This document shows positions 1 through 12,099 of a stretch of 64,000 nucleotides of DNA, piece by piece; position 1 is the stretch's first letter; the number at the start of each line of letters is the position of its first letter. The translations under genes were made by a program, and so were the position numbers. The stretch lies in NCBI RefSeq assembly GCF_012567955.1, contig NZ_CP046186.1, positions 119,327-183,326 of the forward strand, written 5' to 3'. The notes below the pieces were generated by a model. The model worked only from the letters and a program-made list of their open reading frames with translations. It did no database searches and was not told where the DNA came from. This DNA comes from Enterobacteriaceae endosymbiont of Donacia bicoloricornis (GTDB taxonomy: Bacteria > Pseudomonadota > Gammaproteobacteria > Enterobacterales > Enterobacteriaceae).

Positions 1-30
1 CTTTATGGGAAAATAAAAATAAATAAAAAA

Positions 31-59
31 TTGACAATTTAAAATATTAAATATACCAT
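31..59 (+). promoter_or_regulatory. sigma-70-type promoter for tRNA-Asp
   Basis: A perfect TTGACA (31-36) is followed after 17 bases by TACCAT (54-59), about 12 bases before the tRNA 5' end. The -35 is consensus. The -10 keeps only the TAnnnT pattern, and an alternative CATAAT at 57-62 has a 20-base spacer. The same layout precedes the three other tRNA genes of the window, which strengthens the call. Confidence 0.55.
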
Positions 60-70
60 AATAGTCTGAT

Positions 71-144
71 GGTGCGATAGTTCAGTTGGTTAGAATACCG
101 GCTTGTCACGCCGGGGGTCACGGGTTCAAATCCCGTTCGCACCG
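71..144 (+). tRNA. tRNA-Asp (anticodon GTC)
   Basis: A complete cloverleaf of 74 nt. The acceptor GGTGCGA pairs with TCGCACC and the discriminator is G. The anticodon stem CCGGC/GCCGG is perfect around loop TTGTCAC, giving anticodon GTC. The T-arm is ACGGG-TTCAAAT-CCCGT. The sequence closely matches enterobacterial tRNA-Asp. No CCA is encoded; the next bases are TAT, so CCA must be added after transcription. It stands alone between its own promoter and the convergent mscS. Confidence 0.97.
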
Positions 145-170
145 TATAATTTATTTTAAAAAAAATTATA

Positions 171-1004
171 TTAATCATTATTAATCCATAATACGCATGA
201 TTTTTCATATAATTCTAAATTATTTTTTAAAATATTAATTAAATCTGAACAAATTTCTTTTTTATTTATAAAATCATTAATCCAAAAAAAAACAGTAAAA
301 TTAATAGAATTATTAGTAATTTCATCAACAATAATATTAACAATCGAATTTTTTATTATTTTATCATTTACTGAAACAGTATCTAATAAAATTTTTTTAA
401 TTATATTAATGTCTTTTTGTATTAAATTTCGCGCAATACCTAAAGTAATTTTATTTCGATATTCATTAGATTTAGAAAAGTTTATTATATTCTCTGTAAG
501 TATTTTACCATTAGGAACAGAGATAATAGTTCCATCAAATGTTTTAAAAAGAGTACAAAAAATTTCAACATTAGTAATTTTTCCAGTTACATTACCTATA
601 TTAATATAATCTCCAACTTTAAAAATACGGAATGTAATAATTAATAATCCTGATGCTAAATTTGATAAAGCACTTTGCCATGCTAAACCTATTACTAAAC
701 CAATAGTTCCAAAAGCAGCAAAAATTGATGATGTTTTTAATCCTATACTACTTAATGCACTAACTATGACAAATATAGTTAAACTATATTTAAAAATATT
801 TGTAAGAAATCCAGTGGTAATTGGATCTATATTTCTAATAGTAAAAACATTTCTTGTAGTTTTAGTAACAATTTTTACTCCCCATAATCCAAAAAATAAA
901 ATCATACCTGCCAAAACAAAATGTTCACATTGATATAAAATAAAAACTCTATTTTGAAAAATCCACAATTTTATAAAATCTAATACACTAGTAAATTTAT
1001 TCAT
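171..1004 (-). CDS. mscS: Small-conductance mechanosensitive channel MscS
   Basis: An inner-membrane channel that opens under membrane tension to release solutes during hypo-osmotic shock. The protein has 277 residues against 286 in E. coli. Hydrophobic segments near residues 25-45, 65-85 and 90-125 fit TM1 to TM3. The pore-lining stretch around GLAWQSALSNLASGLL matches the Gly/Ala-rich TM3 of MscS, and the following cytoplasmic beta domain contains VPNGKI..NIINFS, a family hallmark. It lies just downstream of fbaA as in E. coli (tktA-epd-pgk-fbaA-mscS), so synteny supports the call. It is convergent with tRNA-Asp. Retention suggests that osmotic release still matters in this host-restricted cell. 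Confidence 0.93.
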   Translation of the reverse strand: MNKFTSVLDFIKLWIFQNRVFILYQCEHFVLAGMILFFGLWGVKIVTKTTRNVFTIRNIDPITTGFLTNIFKYSLTIFVIVSALSSIGLKTSSIFAAFGTIGLVIGLAWQSALSNLASGLLIITFRIFKVGDYINIGNVTGKITNVEIFCTLFKTFDGTIISVPNGKILTENIINFSKSNEYRNKITLGIARNLIQKDINIIKKILLDTVSVNDKIIKNSIVNIIVDEITNNSINFTVFFWINDFINKKEICSDLINILKNNLELYEKSCVLWINND

Positions 1005-1066
1005 ATTTTATAATCCATTCTATGAAATAATTTATACTGATTTTTATAATTAAAATAATTTATTTT

Positions 1067-2146
1067 TTATAATATATTAATTGCATTTAATTCTTTAAAT
1101 GTTTTTTCTAATCTTTTTTTCATAGAAATTTGAGATGCTCTAATCCATGATCTAGGATCATAATATTTTTTATTTGGTTTATTAAATCCTTCTGGATTCC
1201 CAAGTTGTGTTTGTAAATATTTTTCATATTTTTTATAAAAATTTAATACACCTTCCCAGGTAGCCCATTGAGTATCTGTATCAATATTCATTTTAACAAC
1301 ACCATAATTAATAGATTCTTTAATTTCTAATAATGAAGACCCTGAACCTCCATGAAATACAAAATTTATAGCATTATTGGGGATATTATGTTTTTTACTG
1401 ATAAACTTTTGAGCATCTTTTAAAATTTTTGGTAATAATTTTACATGACCTGTTTGATATACTCCATGTACGTTTCCAAAAGATGCAGCAATTATAAATT
1501 GAGAACTAATTGGTTTTAGTTTTTCATAGGCATAATTAATGTCATAAGAATCAGTATATAATGATTTTTTAGTCATATTACTATTATCAATACCATCTTC
1601 TTCTCCACCTGTACATCCTAATTCTATTTCTAATGTCATTTGCATTTTTGACATTCTTTTTAAATAATGACTACAAATTTCAATATTATTTTTAATTGAT
1701 TCTCTAGAAAGATCTATCATATGAGATGAGAATAAAGATTTTTTATGTATTAAATAATATTTTTCATTTTCATCTAATAAATTATCAATCCAAGATAATT
1801 TATTTTTTGGACAATGATCAGTATGTAAAATAACTGGAATACCATAATATTTAGCAATTTTATGAACATGTTTAGCCCCAGAAATAGCGCCAATAACAGG
1901 AGCTAGTCTAGGATTTATCATTTGTAATCCTTTACCTGCAATAAAAGAAGCTCCTGAATTAGAAAATTGAATAATAACTGAAGATCTTACCTTTGCTGCA
2001 GTTTCTAAAACTATATTAATAGAATCAGTACCAATACAATTAACAGCTGGTAAAGCAAATTTATTTTCTTTTGCTATTTTAAATATGGTTTGTAAATCAT
2101 GACCAACAACAACACCAGGTTTTATATAATTTAAAATTTTAGACAT
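1067..2146 (-). CDS. fbaA: Fructose-bisphosphate aldolase, class II
   Basis: Cytoplasmic zinc enzyme that cleaves fructose-1,6-bisphosphate to dihydroxyacetone phosphate and glyceraldehyde-3-phosphate. At 359 residues it equals the E. coli length. The zinc-binding HTDHCP motif (around residue 110), the ELGCTGGEEDG segment and the late HGGSGS phosphate loop are all visible and intact. The downstream part NMDTDTQWA-like (here MNIDTDTQWATWEG) is typical of class IIA enzymes. The gene sits between pgk and mscS in the enterobacterial order, with a 64-base gap to pgk. All sites that I can recognise are kept, so the enzyme is probably active. Confidence 0.97.
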   Translation of the reverse strand: MSKILNYIKPGVVVGHDLQTIFKIAKENKFALPAVNCIGTDSINIVLETAAKVRSSVIIQFSNSGASFIAGKGLQMINPRLAPVIGAISGAKHVHKIAKYYGIPVILHTDHCPKNKLSWIDNLLDENEKYYLIHKKSLFSSHMIDLSRESIKNNIEICSHYLKRMSKMQMTLEIELGCTGGEEDGIDNSNMTKKSLYTDSYDINYAYEKLKPISSQFIIAASFGNVHGVYQTGHVKLLPKILKDAQKFISKKHNIPNNAINFVFHGGSGSSLLEIKESINYGVVKMNIDTDTQWATWEGVLNFYKKYEKYLQTQLGNPEGFNKPNKKYYDPRSWIRASQISMKKRLEKTFKELNAINIL

Positions 2147-2210
2147 AATATATATTTTAATCCTATTAAAATTTTAATTTTTAACAATTTTATTTTTTTT
2201 AAATAAAACG

Positions 2211-3365
2211 TTATGAAATATTTTCTAATATAGATATAACAGGTAATTTATTTCCTTCTATATATTTTAAAAAAGATCCTCCACCTGTAGAAATATAAGA
2301 AATTCTATCAAAAGAACTAAATAATTCTATTGCAGCTAAAGTATCTCCACCACCTACAATAGAAAAAGCATTACTATTTATAATAGTTTTAATAATAATT
2401 TCAGTTCCTTTTCTAAATTTTTTAAATTCAAAAACTCCAATAGGCCCATTCCATAATATGGTTCCAGCTTTTTTTAATTCGTATTTAATACTATTTATAG
2501 TTTTATTACCTATATCAAGAATTTTTTCATTTTTTAATATATTATTAATATTTGTATTTCTTATTAAAGATTCATCATTAATAGATGTACTAACCACACA
2601 ATCAATAGGAATAATTATATTTTTGTATTTTTTACTTATTTTCTGAGCCAATAAAACTGCATTAGGTTCATATAATGAACTTCCAATATCATTATTTAAT
2701 GATAATAACGTATTTGCTATTCCTCCTCCTACAATAACTTTTTCTGATAATTCACATAATTTTTTTAAAATATTAAATTTTGTAGATATTTTAGATCCAC
2801 CTATAATAGAAATTATAGGTTTTATAGGATTATTTAAAAATTTATTTAAGTTTTTTATTTCATTTAATAATAAAAATCCTGCACAAGATTTTTTAGCAAA
2901 ATTTATTACCCCATAAGTAGATGAATGCATACGATGTGCAGTAGCAAATGCATCCATTACGAATATATCACATAAAGATGCGTATTTTTTAGATAATTTT
3001 TTATTATTATTTTTCTCTCCGAGATTAAATCGTACATTTTCTAAAAGAATAATTTCATTATTTTTAAAATTACATCCGTTTAAATAATTTTTTTTTAAAA
3101 CAACTTTATGATTTAAAATTTTTTCCAAAAATATAGCAATTTTTTTTAAAGAAAAAAAAGGGTTATATTTTCCTTCAATAGGTCTCCCTAAATGAGAAGC
3201 TAAAATAATTCTAGATTTTTTTTCTAAAGCATATTTTATAGTTGGTAATGACAATCTAATTCTAGTATCAGAAGTAATATTACCATTTTTATCTAAAGGT
3301 ACATTAAAATCTGATCTTATTAACAAAATTTTATTTTTAATATTTAAATTTGCAATACTTAACAT
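2211..3365 (-). CDS. pgk: Phosphoglycerate kinase
   Basis: Transfers the acyl phosphate of 1,3-bisphosphoglycerate to ADP, the first ATP-yielding step of lower glycolysis. There are 384 residues against 387 in E. coli. The N-terminal signature RSDFNVPLD (around residues 17-25), the substrate-site segment SHLGRP, the hinge-region GGSKISTK and the C-terminal nucleotide-site GGGDTLAA are intact. The upstream neighbour tktA ends 42 bases away. In E. coli the epd gene lies in that gap, so epd has been removed here while the flanking order was kept. Confidence 0.97.
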   Translation of the reverse strand: MLSIANLNIKNKILLIRSDFNVPLDKNGNITSDTRIRLSLPTIKYALEKKSRIILASHLGRPIEGKYNPFFSLKKIAIFLEKILNHKVVLKKNYLNGCNFKNNEIILLENVRFNLGEKNNNKKLSKKYASLCDIFVMDAFATAHRMHSSTYGVINFAKKSCAGFLLLNEIKNLNKFLNNPIKPIISIIGGSKISTKFNILKKLCELSEKVIVGGGIANTLLSLNNDIGSSLYEPNAVLLAQKISKKYKNIIIPIDCVVSTSINDESLIRNTNINNILKNEKILDIGNKTINSIKYELKKAGTILWNGPIGVFEFKKFRKGTEIIIKTIINSNAFSIVGGGDTLAAIELFSSFDRISYISTGGGSFLKYIEGNKLPVISILENIS

Positions 3366-3407
3366 AAATAATTAATCCTATACCATAAAAAATTTAAAAA
3401 TAATTAA

Positions 3408-5414
3408 TTATATAATTTTAAAGGTTTTTTTTATTTTTAAAATAATATTTTCAACTGTAAAACCAAATTTTTGAAATAATTTTTCCGAAGATCCAGAACA
3501 TCCAAATTTATTTATACCTATTACAATACCCTTTAAACCTACATATTTATACCAAAAATCTTTAGAACCAGCTTCAATAGCTATTCTATTTTTAATATGT
3601 TTAGGTAAAATATAATTTTGATATTCTTTTTTTTGTTTATCAAAAGTATCAGTAGATGGCATTGATATTACTCTGACTTTATATTTTAAGAAAGATAATT
3701 TTTTATATACTTTAATAGCTAATTCTACTTCTGAACCAGTAGCTATTAATATGATTTGTGGGTTTTTATCTAAACAATCTTTTAAAATATATGCTCCATA
3801 TGAAATAAATGATATTTGTTTTTTATTTCTTTTTTGCGTAGGTAAGTTCTGTCTTGATAAAATCAAGATAGTTGGTTTATATACATTTTCAATACTAATT
3901 TTCCATGATATGGCTGTTTCAATTTTATCACATGGGCGCCAAATACTTATATTAGGAATGAGTCTTAAACTAGATAATTGTTCTATTGGTTGATGTGTTG
4001 GGCCATCTTCACCTAAACCAATAGAATCATGAGTATAAATCATTATATTTCTAATTTTCATTAAAGCAGCCATTCTTATAGCATTACGACAATAATCTGA
4101 AAAAACTAAAAAAGTAGCTGTATAAGGAATAAAACCCTTATATAAAGAGATTCCATTTGCAATTGCCATCATACCAAATTCTCTTACTCCGTAATAAATA
4201 TAATTTCCATTTTTAAATTTATTAATTGGTTTAGAATTTTTTAAAATAGTTAAATTACTACTAGATAAGTCTGCAGAACCTCCTATTAATTCTGGTAATA
4301 ATTTAGAATATTTTTGTAAAATATATTTAGATGATTCTCTTGTTGAGAAATTAGTATTAACATTATTTAATTTATAAATAAATTTATTTATTTCAGTATT
4401 CCAATTTTGGGGAAGAAGATTATTAATCCTTCTTTTAAATTCTTTAGCTAAAATAGGAAATTTATGACAATATTTTTTAAACATATTTTCCCATCTAGAT
4501 TCTTTTATATTACCTATTTTTTTCGCATCCCATTTTTTATAAATGTCTAAAGGAATTTCAAAAGGTTTATAATTCCAATTTAAATTTTTTCTTGTTAAAA
4601 TAACTTCCTCTTTACCTAAAGGAGCACCATGTGAAATATTTTTTCCTGATTTATTAGGTGAACCAAAAGCAATAATTGTATTACAAATTAATAAAGAAGG
4701 TTTTTCTTCTTTTAAAGATTTTGCTTGATTAATAGCTTTTTCTATTTTTTTAAAATTATGTCCATCTATATTTGATATAACATTCCAACCATAAGCTTCA
4801 AATCTTTTTTTAGTATTATCACTAAACCATCCTTTAACATTTCCATCTATAGAAATACCATTATTATCGTAAAAAACTATTAATTTTTTTAATTTTAATG
4901 TTCCAGCTAAAGAACATACTTCATGAGAAATACCTTCCATTAAACAACCATCACCTAAAAAAACATAGGTATAATGATTAATAATATTATAATTGGATCT
5001 GTTAAATTGTGAAGATAATGTTTTTTCAGCTATAGCCATACCAACAGCATTAGCTAATCCCTGACCTAATGGGCCAGTGCTAGTTTCAATATTAGGAGTA
5101 CATCTAAATTCAGGATGCCCGGGAGTTTTTGAATTTAATTTTCTAAACTTTTTTAAATCAGAAATTGTTAAATTATATCCAGTTAAATGTAATAAACTAT
5201 AAATTAACATAACACAATGACCATTGGATAATATAAATCTATCACGATTAATCCAGGTTGGATTATTAGGATTATGATTTAAATAATTGCGCCAAAGTAC
5301 TTCTGCTATATCGGCCATTCCCATTGGGGCTCCAGGATGACCTGATTTAGAATTTTCTATAGCATCTATACTTAAAAATCTAATAGCATTAGCAAGATCT
5401 CTTCTAGAAGGCAT
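3408..5414 (-). CDS. tktA: Transketolase
   Basis: Thiamine-diphosphate enzyme of the non-oxidative pentose phosphate pathway. It supplies erythrose-4-phosphate for the shikimate route, of which aroC is present in this window. Length is 668 residues (E. coli TktA 663). The N-terminal [12 protein letters not shown] segment, the TPP-binding GDGCLMEG, the [10 protein letters not shown] loop of the pyrimidine domain and the C-terminal domain around the [10 protein letters not shown] segment are all present. Synteny with pgk and fbaA favours tktA over tktB. The gene is the first of a leftward block and faces away from metK across a 219-base AT-rich gap in which I see no gene. Confidence 0.97.
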   Translation of the reverse strand: MPSRRDLANAIRFLSIDAIENSKSGHPGAPMGMADIAEVLWRNYLNHNPNNPTWINRDRFILSNGHCVMLIYSLLHLTGYNLTISDLKKFRKLNSKTPGHPEFRCTPNIETSTGPLGQGLANAVGMAIAEKTLSSQFNRSNYNIINHYTYVFLGDGCLMEGISHEVCSLAGTLKLKKLIVFYDNNGISIDGNVKGWFSDNTKKRFEAYGWNVISNIDGHNFKKIEKAINQAKSLKEEKPSLLICNTIIAFGSPNKSGKNISHGAPLGKEEVILTRKNLNWNYKPFEIPLDIYKKWDAKKIGNIKESRWENMFKKYCHKFPILAKEFKRRINNLLPQNWNTEINKFIYKLNNVNTNFSTRESSKYILQKYSKLLPELIGGSADLSSSNLTILKNSKPINKFKNGNYIYYGVREFGMMAIANGISLYKGFIPYTATFLVFSDYCRNAIRMAALMKIRNIMIYTHDSIGLGEDGPTHQPIEQLSSLRLIPNISIWRPCDKIETAISWKISIENVYKPTILILSRQNLPTQKRNKKQISFISYGAYILKDCLDKNPQIILIATGSEVELAIKVYKKLSFLKYKVRVISMPSTDTFDKQKKEYQNYILPKHIKNRIAIEAGSKDFWYKYVGLKGIVIGINKFGCSGSSEKLFQKFGFTVENIILKIKKTFKII

Positions 5415-5633
5415 AATATAAATTACTCCTAAAACTTAAATAAAACATTTTTTTAAAAAAATTATTTATATAAAGAAATATATACGTAAAATATTTTAAA
5501 ATCTATTTTTATAATTTTAAAATTTTAAAAAAATAAAATTTATTAAAATTTTAATTTTTATATTTATTTTATTTTATTTGAATATATACTAATATAATTA
5601 GTTTATTTTTATTAAAAATAAAAGGTTATATTA

Positions 5634-6791
5634 ATGACAGAGTATTTATTTACTTCAGAATCTGTATCAGAAGGACATCCTGATAAAATAGCAGATCAAA
5701 TTTCTGATGCTATTTTAGATAAAATAATTGAACAAGATATTGATGCACGTGTCGCATGTGAAACATATATTAAAAATAATATAGTATTAATTGGAGGTGA
5801 AATAACAACAAAAGCTAAAATTAATATAGAAAAAATAACTAGAAAAACAATCAAAGAAATTGGATACACTAATCCTAATAAAGGATTTGATGCAGATACG
5901 TGTACAATACTAAATATTATTAGTAAACAATCGAAAGATATTAATAAAGGTATAACATCTAATTCTGATAAAGCTAATCAAAAAGCAGGAGATCAAGGAT
6001 TTGTATTTGGTTATGCAAATAATGAAACAGATGTGTTTATGCCTGCTCCTATTATATATGCACATAAATTAATGTATCAACAAGCATCAGTTAGAAAGAA
6101 AAAAATTTTATCATGGTTAGAACCAGATGCAAAAAGTCAAATTACTTTTAAATATAAAAATAATCAAATTATTGATATAGATTCTGTAGTTTTATCAACA
6201 CAAATTTCTAAGCAAATTTCATTTAAAAAATTAGAAGAAGCTATTATGGAAGAAATTATTAAACCTATTTTACCTAAAAAATGGATAAATAAAAAAACAA
6301 AATTTTTTATTAATCCTTCTGGGAGTTTTATTACTGGCGGCCCTGTTGGAGATTGCGGCCTAACTGGAAGAAAAATTATTGTAGATACTTATGGGGGTAT
6401 GGCTAGACACGGAGGAGGAGCATTTTCTGGTAAAGATCCATCAAAAGTAGATAGATCAGCTGCTTATGCTGCTCGTTATATAGCTAAAAATATAGTAGCA
6501 TCATCTTTAGCTTCACGATGTGAAATCCAAATCTCATATATTATTGGTATTGCTAAACCAATCTCAATAATGATAAATACATTTGGTACTGGAAAAGTAT
6601 CTGATAAAAAAATAACTGCATTTATTAAAACAATTTTTGATTTAAGACCTTTTCATTTAATAAAAATGTTAGATTTATTAAAACCGATATATAAAAAAAC
6701 TGCATCTTATGGTCATTTTGGTAGAAATATTTTTTCATGGGAAAAAACAGATAAAATTTTAAAATTTAAAGATTTTTTTAAAATTACTTAA
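5634..6791 (+). CDS. metK: S-adenosylmethionine synthetase
   Basis: Makes S-adenosylmethionine from methionine and ATP, the methyl donor for the methyltransferases in this window (RsmH, PrmB, RsmC, RsmA, RlmB). It has 385 residues (E. coli 384). The N-terminal [15 protein letters not shown] motif carries the ATP-site His and Asp. The [19 protein letters not shown] segment (around residues 260-280) and the central GDQG..FGYA loop are also intact. An upstream AAGG precedes the ATG by about nine bases. It is transcribed on its own and converges with gyrA with only 25 bases between the stop codons. Confidence 0.97.
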   Translation: MTEYLFTSESVSEGHPDKIADQISDAILDKIIEQDIDARVACETYIKNNIVLIGGEITTKAKINIEKITRKTIKEIGYTNPNKGFDADTCTILNIISKQSKDINKGITSNSDKANQKAGDQGFVFGYANNETDVFMPAPIIYAHKLMYQQASVRKKKILSWLEPDAKSQITFKYKNNQIIDIDSVVLSTQISKQISFKKLEEAIMEEIIKPILPKKWINKKTKFFINPSGSFITGGPVGDCGLTGRKIIVDTYGGMARHGGGAFSGKDPSKVDRSAAYAARYIAKNIVASSLASRCEIQISYIIGIAKPISIMINTFGTGKVSDKKITAFIKTIFDLRPFHLIKMLDLLKPIYKKTASYGHFGRNIFSWEKTDKILKFKDFFKIT

Positions 6792-6816
6792 AATAGAAAA
6801 AATTATAAAAAATTTT

Positions 6817-9357
6817 TTAAATTTTTTGTAATCCAATAACTTTTTCATTAAATTTTGTTTTAATTATAATTACACCTTTTGTATTACGCCCAACAATACA
6901 AATTTCGGATATATTAATACGTATTAATGTACCCATATTAGTAATTATAATTACTTGATCATTATTTGTTACTTTTAAAGATCCTACTAATTTTCCATTT
7001 CTTTTATTAATTTTCATAGATATAATTCCTTTTGTAGCTCTAGATTTTATAGGAAATTTTTGATTATTAGTGCATTTTCCATATCCATTCTCTGTTATGG
7101 TAAAAATGTTTTTTTGAAATTTATGATTTAATACTATTAATGAAACTACATAATCTTTTTTTTTATTTGAAAAACTAATACCTTTTACACCTATTGTGTT
7201 CCTTCCTATTGATTTAATTTGTGATTCATTAAATTTAACTACTTTACCTAAAGAAGAAAATAACATAATTACATCATTTTTTTTAATAAGAGAGACACCT
7301 ATTAAAGTATCATTTTTTTTTAATTTTATTGCAATAATTCCATTAGATCTTGGTTTATTAAATTTATTTAAATTTGTTTTTTTTATTTTCCCTTGTGAAG
7401 TTGCCATAATTAAATCAGAATAATTTGTATTATTACTTATTACAATAAAAGTATTAATAATTTCATTATTTTTTAAAGGAATAAAATTTATAATAGGTTT
7501 TCCTTTTGCATATCTATTAGCTTCAGGTATGTCATATACTTTTAACCAATATAAATATCCTTTATTAGAAAAACATAAAATTTGATCATGAGTATATGCT
7601 ATTAATATTTTATATATAAAATCATTTTCTTTCAATTTTACAGCTATTTTGCCTCTTCCCCCTCTATGTTGTAAATTATATTCAGTAATTTTTTGATATT
7701 TAATATATCCTTGATAAGATAAGGTAATAATAACTTTTTCATGATTAATTAAATCTTTTTTTTGAATTATGGAATTATTATGATTATTTAAAATAATTTC
7801 TGTTTTTCTTTGATCTCCAAATTCTTTTTTTACTAAAACTAATTCATCGTATATTACTTTCATTAAGTATTCATAATTTTCAATTATTTTCATTAAATTC
7901 GATATTTTATATATTAAATTTTCATATTCTATACATAATTTTTTATGTTCTAAATTTGTTAATTTATTTAATTTTAATTCTAAAATAGCTATAATTTGTG
8001 TATAACTAAAATGATAATTTTCATTAAATTTTATTAAATTAGAATTAGTCAAATAAATATTTAATGTTTTTTTCTCCTGTAAATTAAATATTTGGAATAT
8101 ATTTGGAATTTTCCAAGCTTGTAAAGCAATTTTATTTCTTATATTTTCTTCTATTTTAGAAGAACGGATAATTTTAATAATTTCTTTTATATTTAATAAA
8201 GCTACTATTAATCCTTCTAAAATATGTGCTTTATTACGTGCTTTATTTATTTCATAATTTGTCCTTCTTATTACTATTTCACGTCTGTGAGAAATAAATG
8301 CTTCAATAATACTTTTTAAAGACATTAATGTAGGTTTTCCTTTATATAAAGAAACCATTTTTATACTAAAAGTAGTTTGTAAAGGTGTTAATTTATATAA
8401 ATTATTTAATAATACATTAATAGATATATCTTTTTTTATTTTAATTAAAATTCTAATTCCGTCTTTATCTGACTCATCTCTTAAAGTTTTAATTCCTTTA
8501 ATTTTTTTTTCTTTTATTAAATAAGCTATTTTTTCTATTAATTTAGATTTATTTACCTGATAAGGAAGTTCATAAATTATGATTTTTTTGTATTTTTGTT
8601 TTTTATCTTTAATAGTTTTAATACGTCCTCTAATAAAAATTTTTCCCTTACCTGTATTATATGCATTTTCAATTTCATCAATACCATAAATAATCCCTGC
8701 AGTAGGAAAATCAGGACCAGGAATATAATTCATTAATTCTTTAATATTAATAGTATTATTTTTAATATAAGCTAAGCAGGCATTAATCACTTCATTAATA
8801 TTATGTGGAGGAATATTAGTTGTCATACCAACTGCTATACCAGATGATCCATTTATTAATAAATTAGGTATTTTTGTAGGCATTATTTCAGGTATTTTCT
8901 CTGTACCATCATAATTAGATAAAAAATTTACTGTATTTTTTTCTAAATCACTAATAATTTCTTGAGAAATTTTAGACATTTTTATTTCAGTATAACGCAT
9001 AGCTGCTGCAGAATCTCCATCAATAGAACCAAAATTACCTTGTCCTTTTATTAATGGATATCTTAATGAAAAATTTTGTGCTAATCTTACAATTGTATCA
9101 TAAACTGCATTATCTCCATGAGGATGATATTTTCCTATTACATCTCCTACTATTCTTGCTGATTTTTTATAAGATTTATTCCATGTATTTCCTAATATAT
9201 ACATAGCGTATAATATACGTCTATGTACTGGTTTTAATCCATCTCTTACATCTGGCAAGGCTCTCCCTATTATAACTGACATTGCATAATCTAAATAAGA
9301 ATTTTTTAATTCTTCTTCAATATTAATTAATTTTATTTCTTTAGCAAAAAAATTCAT
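6817..9357 (-). CDS. gyrA: DNA gyrase subunit A
   Basis: Breakage-and-rejoining subunit of the A2B2 gyrase that introduces negative supercoils. It has 846 residues (E. coli 875); the missing part is mainly the acidic C-terminal tail. The catalytic Tyr122 lies in [10 protein letters not shown] and keeps the E. coli numbering. The quinolone region reads [10 protein letters not shown], so residue 83 is Asn where E. coli has Ser, while Asp87 is kept. The C-terminal beta-pinwheel contains QHRGGRG, a slightly altered GyrA box needed for DNA wrapping. An AAGGA element precedes the start. The gene stands alone between metK and mutS; gyrB is not in the window. Confidence 0.97.
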   Translation of the reverse strand: MNFFAKEIKLINIEEELKNSYLDYAMSVIIGRALPDVRDGLKPVHRRILYAMYILGNTWNKSYKKSARIVGDVIGKYHPHGDNAVYDTIVRLAQNFSLRYPLIKGQGNFGSIDGDSAAAMRYTEIKMSKISQEIISDLEKNTVNFLSNYDGTEKIPEIMPTKIPNLLINGSSGIAVGMTTNIPPHNINEVINACLAYIKNNTINIKELMNYIPGPDFPTAGIIYGIDEIENAYNTGKGKIFIRGRIKTIKDKKQKYKKIIIYELPYQVNKSKLIEKIAYLIKEKKIKGIKTLRDESDKDGIRILIKIKKDISINVLLNNLYKLTPLQTTFSIKMVSLYKGKPTLMSLKSIIEAFISHRREIVIRRTNYEINKARNKAHILEGLIVALLNIKEIIKIIRSSKIEENIRNKIALQAWKIPNIFQIFNLQEKKTLNIYLTNSNLIKFNENYHFSYTQIIAILELKLNKLTNLEHKKLCIEYENLIYKISNLMKIIENYEYLMKVIYDELVLVKKEFGDQRKTEIILNNHNNSIIQKKDLINHEKVIITLSYQGYIKYQKITEYNLQHRGGRGKIAVKLKENDFIYKILIAYTHDQILCFSNKGYLYWLKVYDIPEANRYAKGKPIINFIPLKNNEIINTFIVISNNTNYSDLIMATSQGKIKKTNLNKFNKPRSNGIIAIKLKKNDTLIGVSLIKKNDVIMLFSSLGKVVKFNESQIKSIGRNTIGVKGISFSNKKKDYVVSLIVLNHKFQKNIFTITENGYGKCTNNQKFPIKSRATKGIISMKINKRNGKLVGSLKVTNNDQVIIITNMGTLIRINISEICIVGRNTKGVIIIKTKFNEKVIGLQKI

Positions 9358-9578
9358 GTAAATAAATATCCTTTTAACTTATGTTTTATAAGTTATAAAT
9401 TTGTTATTTATGTATTCTAATATATAATTCAAATAATTAAATGTATAAAATCATAAAAATATACACTAATTTATAATATAAATTTCTATAATTTATACTT
9501 ACTTATGTAATAGAATTTTTTTTATTAAAAAGTAAATTTTTATACTTTATGTTTTAAAATAATATTTTTAAAAAAAAT

Positions 9579-11969
9579 TTAAATATTATAATTTTCTAAT
9601 TGCTTAATTTTTTTTTTTGCTTGATTAATAACTTCTTTAGGAAGACCAGCTAAAGATGCTACGAATAAACCATAATTTTTATTAATTGATCCATTTTTAA
9701 TTTTATATAAAAAGACAATAGAATTATTGATTTCGACTGCATCAAAATACATATTTTTTATACTTTTATTTTTAGTTTTTAAGTTTGTTAATTCAATATA
9801 ATTAGTTGCAAATAAAGTAAGTGATTTAATTTTTTGAGCAATATTTTCTGCACAAGCCCATGCTATAGCTAAACCATCATGAGTAGATGTTCCTCTACCT
9901 ATTTCATCCATTAATACTAAACTTTTTTTGGTTGCATTTCTTAAAATATTTGCAGTTTCTATCATTTCTACCATAAAAGTAGATAATCCAAACGCAATAT
10001 TATCTGTAGATCCTATTCTTGTAAATATCCTATCTATAGGACCTATAATAGCTTTATCTGCAGGAATGTAACTACCTATATAAGTCATTAATACAATTAA
10101 TGCTATTTGTCTCATATAAGTACTTTTTCCACCCATATTAGGACCTGTTATTAATAACATATTGTATTTATCAGTTAATATAACATTATTAGCTATGAAA
10201 GATGATTTTATAATATGTTCAACAACAGGATGTCTAGAATTAATTAATGATATTCCTATTTTTTTACTAATTATAGGACATGTATAATTTAAAGTTAGAG
10301 ATCTTTCAGCTAAATTACATAATACATCTAATTCAGATAAATATAATGATATTTTTTGTAAATTTTTTAAAAAAGGATTAATATAATTAAATAATTTATT
10401 ATATAAATATTTTTCTAAATTTAAGAGTTTTTCTTTAGATAAAAGAATGTTTTTTTGATATTTTTGTAATTCTGGAATAGTATATCTTTTAAAATTTTTT
10501 AAAGTTTGAATTTGAATATATTTATTAGGTAAGTTATTTTTATAACTTTTGTTAATTTGAATATAATACCCATGAATTGTATTATACCCTATTTTTAATT
10601 TTTCTATTTTTAATAAATTACGTTCTTGATTTTCTATAAATAATAAATATTTATTTGAATCATTAGATAATTCTCTTAATTTATCTAATTCTGAATTATA
10701 GTTAATAGCTATAACATTTCCTTCTTTTAGGGATAAAGCAGGATGTTTCTTTATAGATTTTTCTAATAATTCTTTTAACGGAGATAAAAGTCCTAAATTT
10801 AGGATTTTTAATTTTATTTCACAATTATTAATTTTCTGAAAAATTTTATGAATTTTAGGTAAATAATTTAATGTTTGTCTTAAAGACACTAAATCATTAG
10901 GTTTTGCAGTTTTTAAAGCTAATCTAGCAATAATTCTTTCAATATCACTAATTTTTAATAATATTTTTTGAAAATCTAAAAAATATTTTTGTAAAACAGA
11001 AATATTTTTTTGTCTATTTAAAATGATTTTTATATCACGTGTTGGGTTATTTAACCACCTTTTTAATAAACGGCTTCCCATATTAGTTGTTGTATAGTCT
11101 AATATTTTAATTAAAGTATTATTTTTATCACCTGAAATACTATTAATAATTTCTAAATTTTTACGAGTATTTTCATCCATAATAATTTCATTATTATTAT
11201 TTTTTAAATAAATATTATTGATATGAGGTAAATATACTTTTTGTGTATCTTTAACATATTGGATTAAGCATCCTGCTGCTCTAATAGCTAACAATGATTT
11301 TTCAATACCGAAACTTTTTAAATTTTTAGTTTTAAATTGCATATTTAATTGTTGTATTGCGGTATCTATATCAAATTCCCATAATGGTCTACGTCTAAGA
11401 CAATTTCTTTTTTTTAATAAATCTATACTTTGAAAATTTTCAGAATATAATAATTCTTTTGGATTTGTTCTTTGTAATTCTCCTGCAATTATATTAATAT
11501 CTTTATTTTCCATAATTCTAAAATCCCCAGAACTAATATTTAATGTAGCATAACCAAATCCCAATTTTATATCTTGATATATTGATCCTAATAAATTATC
11601 AATATTATTATTTAATAAAATATCATCACTAACTGTTCCTGGAGTAATAATTCTAACTATTTTTCTATTTAAAATTTTATTTTTAGAAGATATATTTTTT
11701 TTTTCTATTTGCTCACAAATAGCTATAGATTCTCCTAATTTAATTAATCTTGATAAATAATTTTGTATACTATTAACTGGTATCCCTGCCATAGGAATCG
11801 GCTTTCCATTTAATTTACCTCTTTTAGTTAATACAATATTTAATAATTTTGATGCTTTTTTTGCATCCTCAAAAAACATCTCATAAAAATCTCCTAATCT
11901 ATAAAATAATAGAATATTAGGATATTGTTTTTTAAATTTGAAATATTGCTTCATCATAGGTGTAGACAT
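9579..11969 (-). CDS. mutS: DNA mismatch repair protein MutS
   Basis: Recognises mismatches and small loops and then recruits MutL. The N-terminal mismatch-reading motif GDFYEMF (residues about 26-32) keeps the Phe-X-Glu pair. The C-terminal ABC-type ATPase contains the Walker A motif GPNMGGKST, a Walker B segment [12 protein letters not shown] and a helix-turn-helix end. Length is 796 residues against 853 in E. coli; the shortfall is at the C-terminus, where the tetramerisation segment lies, and such loss is usually tolerated. MutL is also present in the window (53.6-55.3 kb), so the repair pair is retained here although highly reduced symbionts often lose it. MutH is not seen in this window. 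Confidence 0.96.
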   Translation of the reverse strand: MSTPMMKQYFKFKKQYPNILLFYRLGDFYEMFFEDAKKASKLLNIVLTKRGKLNGKPIPMAGIPVNSIQNYLSRLIKLGESIAICEQIEKKNISSKNKILNRKIVRIITPGTVSDDILLNNNIDNLLGSIYQDIKLGFGYATLNISSGDFRIMENKDINIIAGELQRTNPKELLYSENFQSIDLLKKRNCLRRRPLWEFDIDTAIQQLNMQFKTKNLKSFGIEKSLLAIRAAGCLIQYVKDTQKVYLPHINNIYLKNNNNEIIMDENTRKNLEIINSISGDKNNTLIKILDYTTTNMGSRLLKRWLNNPTRDIKIILNRQKNISVLQKYFLDFQKILLKISDIERIIARLALKTAKPNDLVSLRQTLNYLPKIHKIFQKINNCEIKLKILNLGLLSPLKELLEKSIKKHPALSLKEGNVIAINYNSELDKLRELSNDSNKYLLFIENQERNLLKIEKLKIGYNTIHGYYIQINKSYKNNLPNKYIQIQTLKNFKRYTIPELQKYQKNILLSKEKLLNLEKYLYNKLFNYINPFLKNLQKISLYLSELDVLCNLAERSLTLNYTCPIISKKIGISLINSRHPVVEHIIKSSFIANNVILTDKYNMLLITGPNMGGKSTYMRQIALIVLMTYIGSYIPADKAIIGPIDRIFTRIGSTDNIAFGLSTFMVEMIETANILRNATKKSLVLMDEIGRGTSTHDGLAIAWACAENIAQKIKSLTLFATNYIELTNLKTKNKSIKNMYFDAVEINNSIVFLYKIKNGSINKNYGLFVASLAGLPKEVINQAKKKIKQLENYNI

Positions 11970-12099
11970 ATTTAACTACTTTTTAATATTTTTTATTTTA
12001 AAAAAAATACTTTACCTAAATAAAATTTTATTTAAAACAAATAAGATAAGAAAAATAATTGATAATTTTAATAGTTTATATAGTAATTATTACTATTAG

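Noticed and set aside
5415-5633. Possible small RNA gene or gene remnant between tktA and metK
   Set aside because: Only AT-rich sequence with simple AAAATTTT palindromes; no reading frame, tRNA fold or GC-bearing stem seen.
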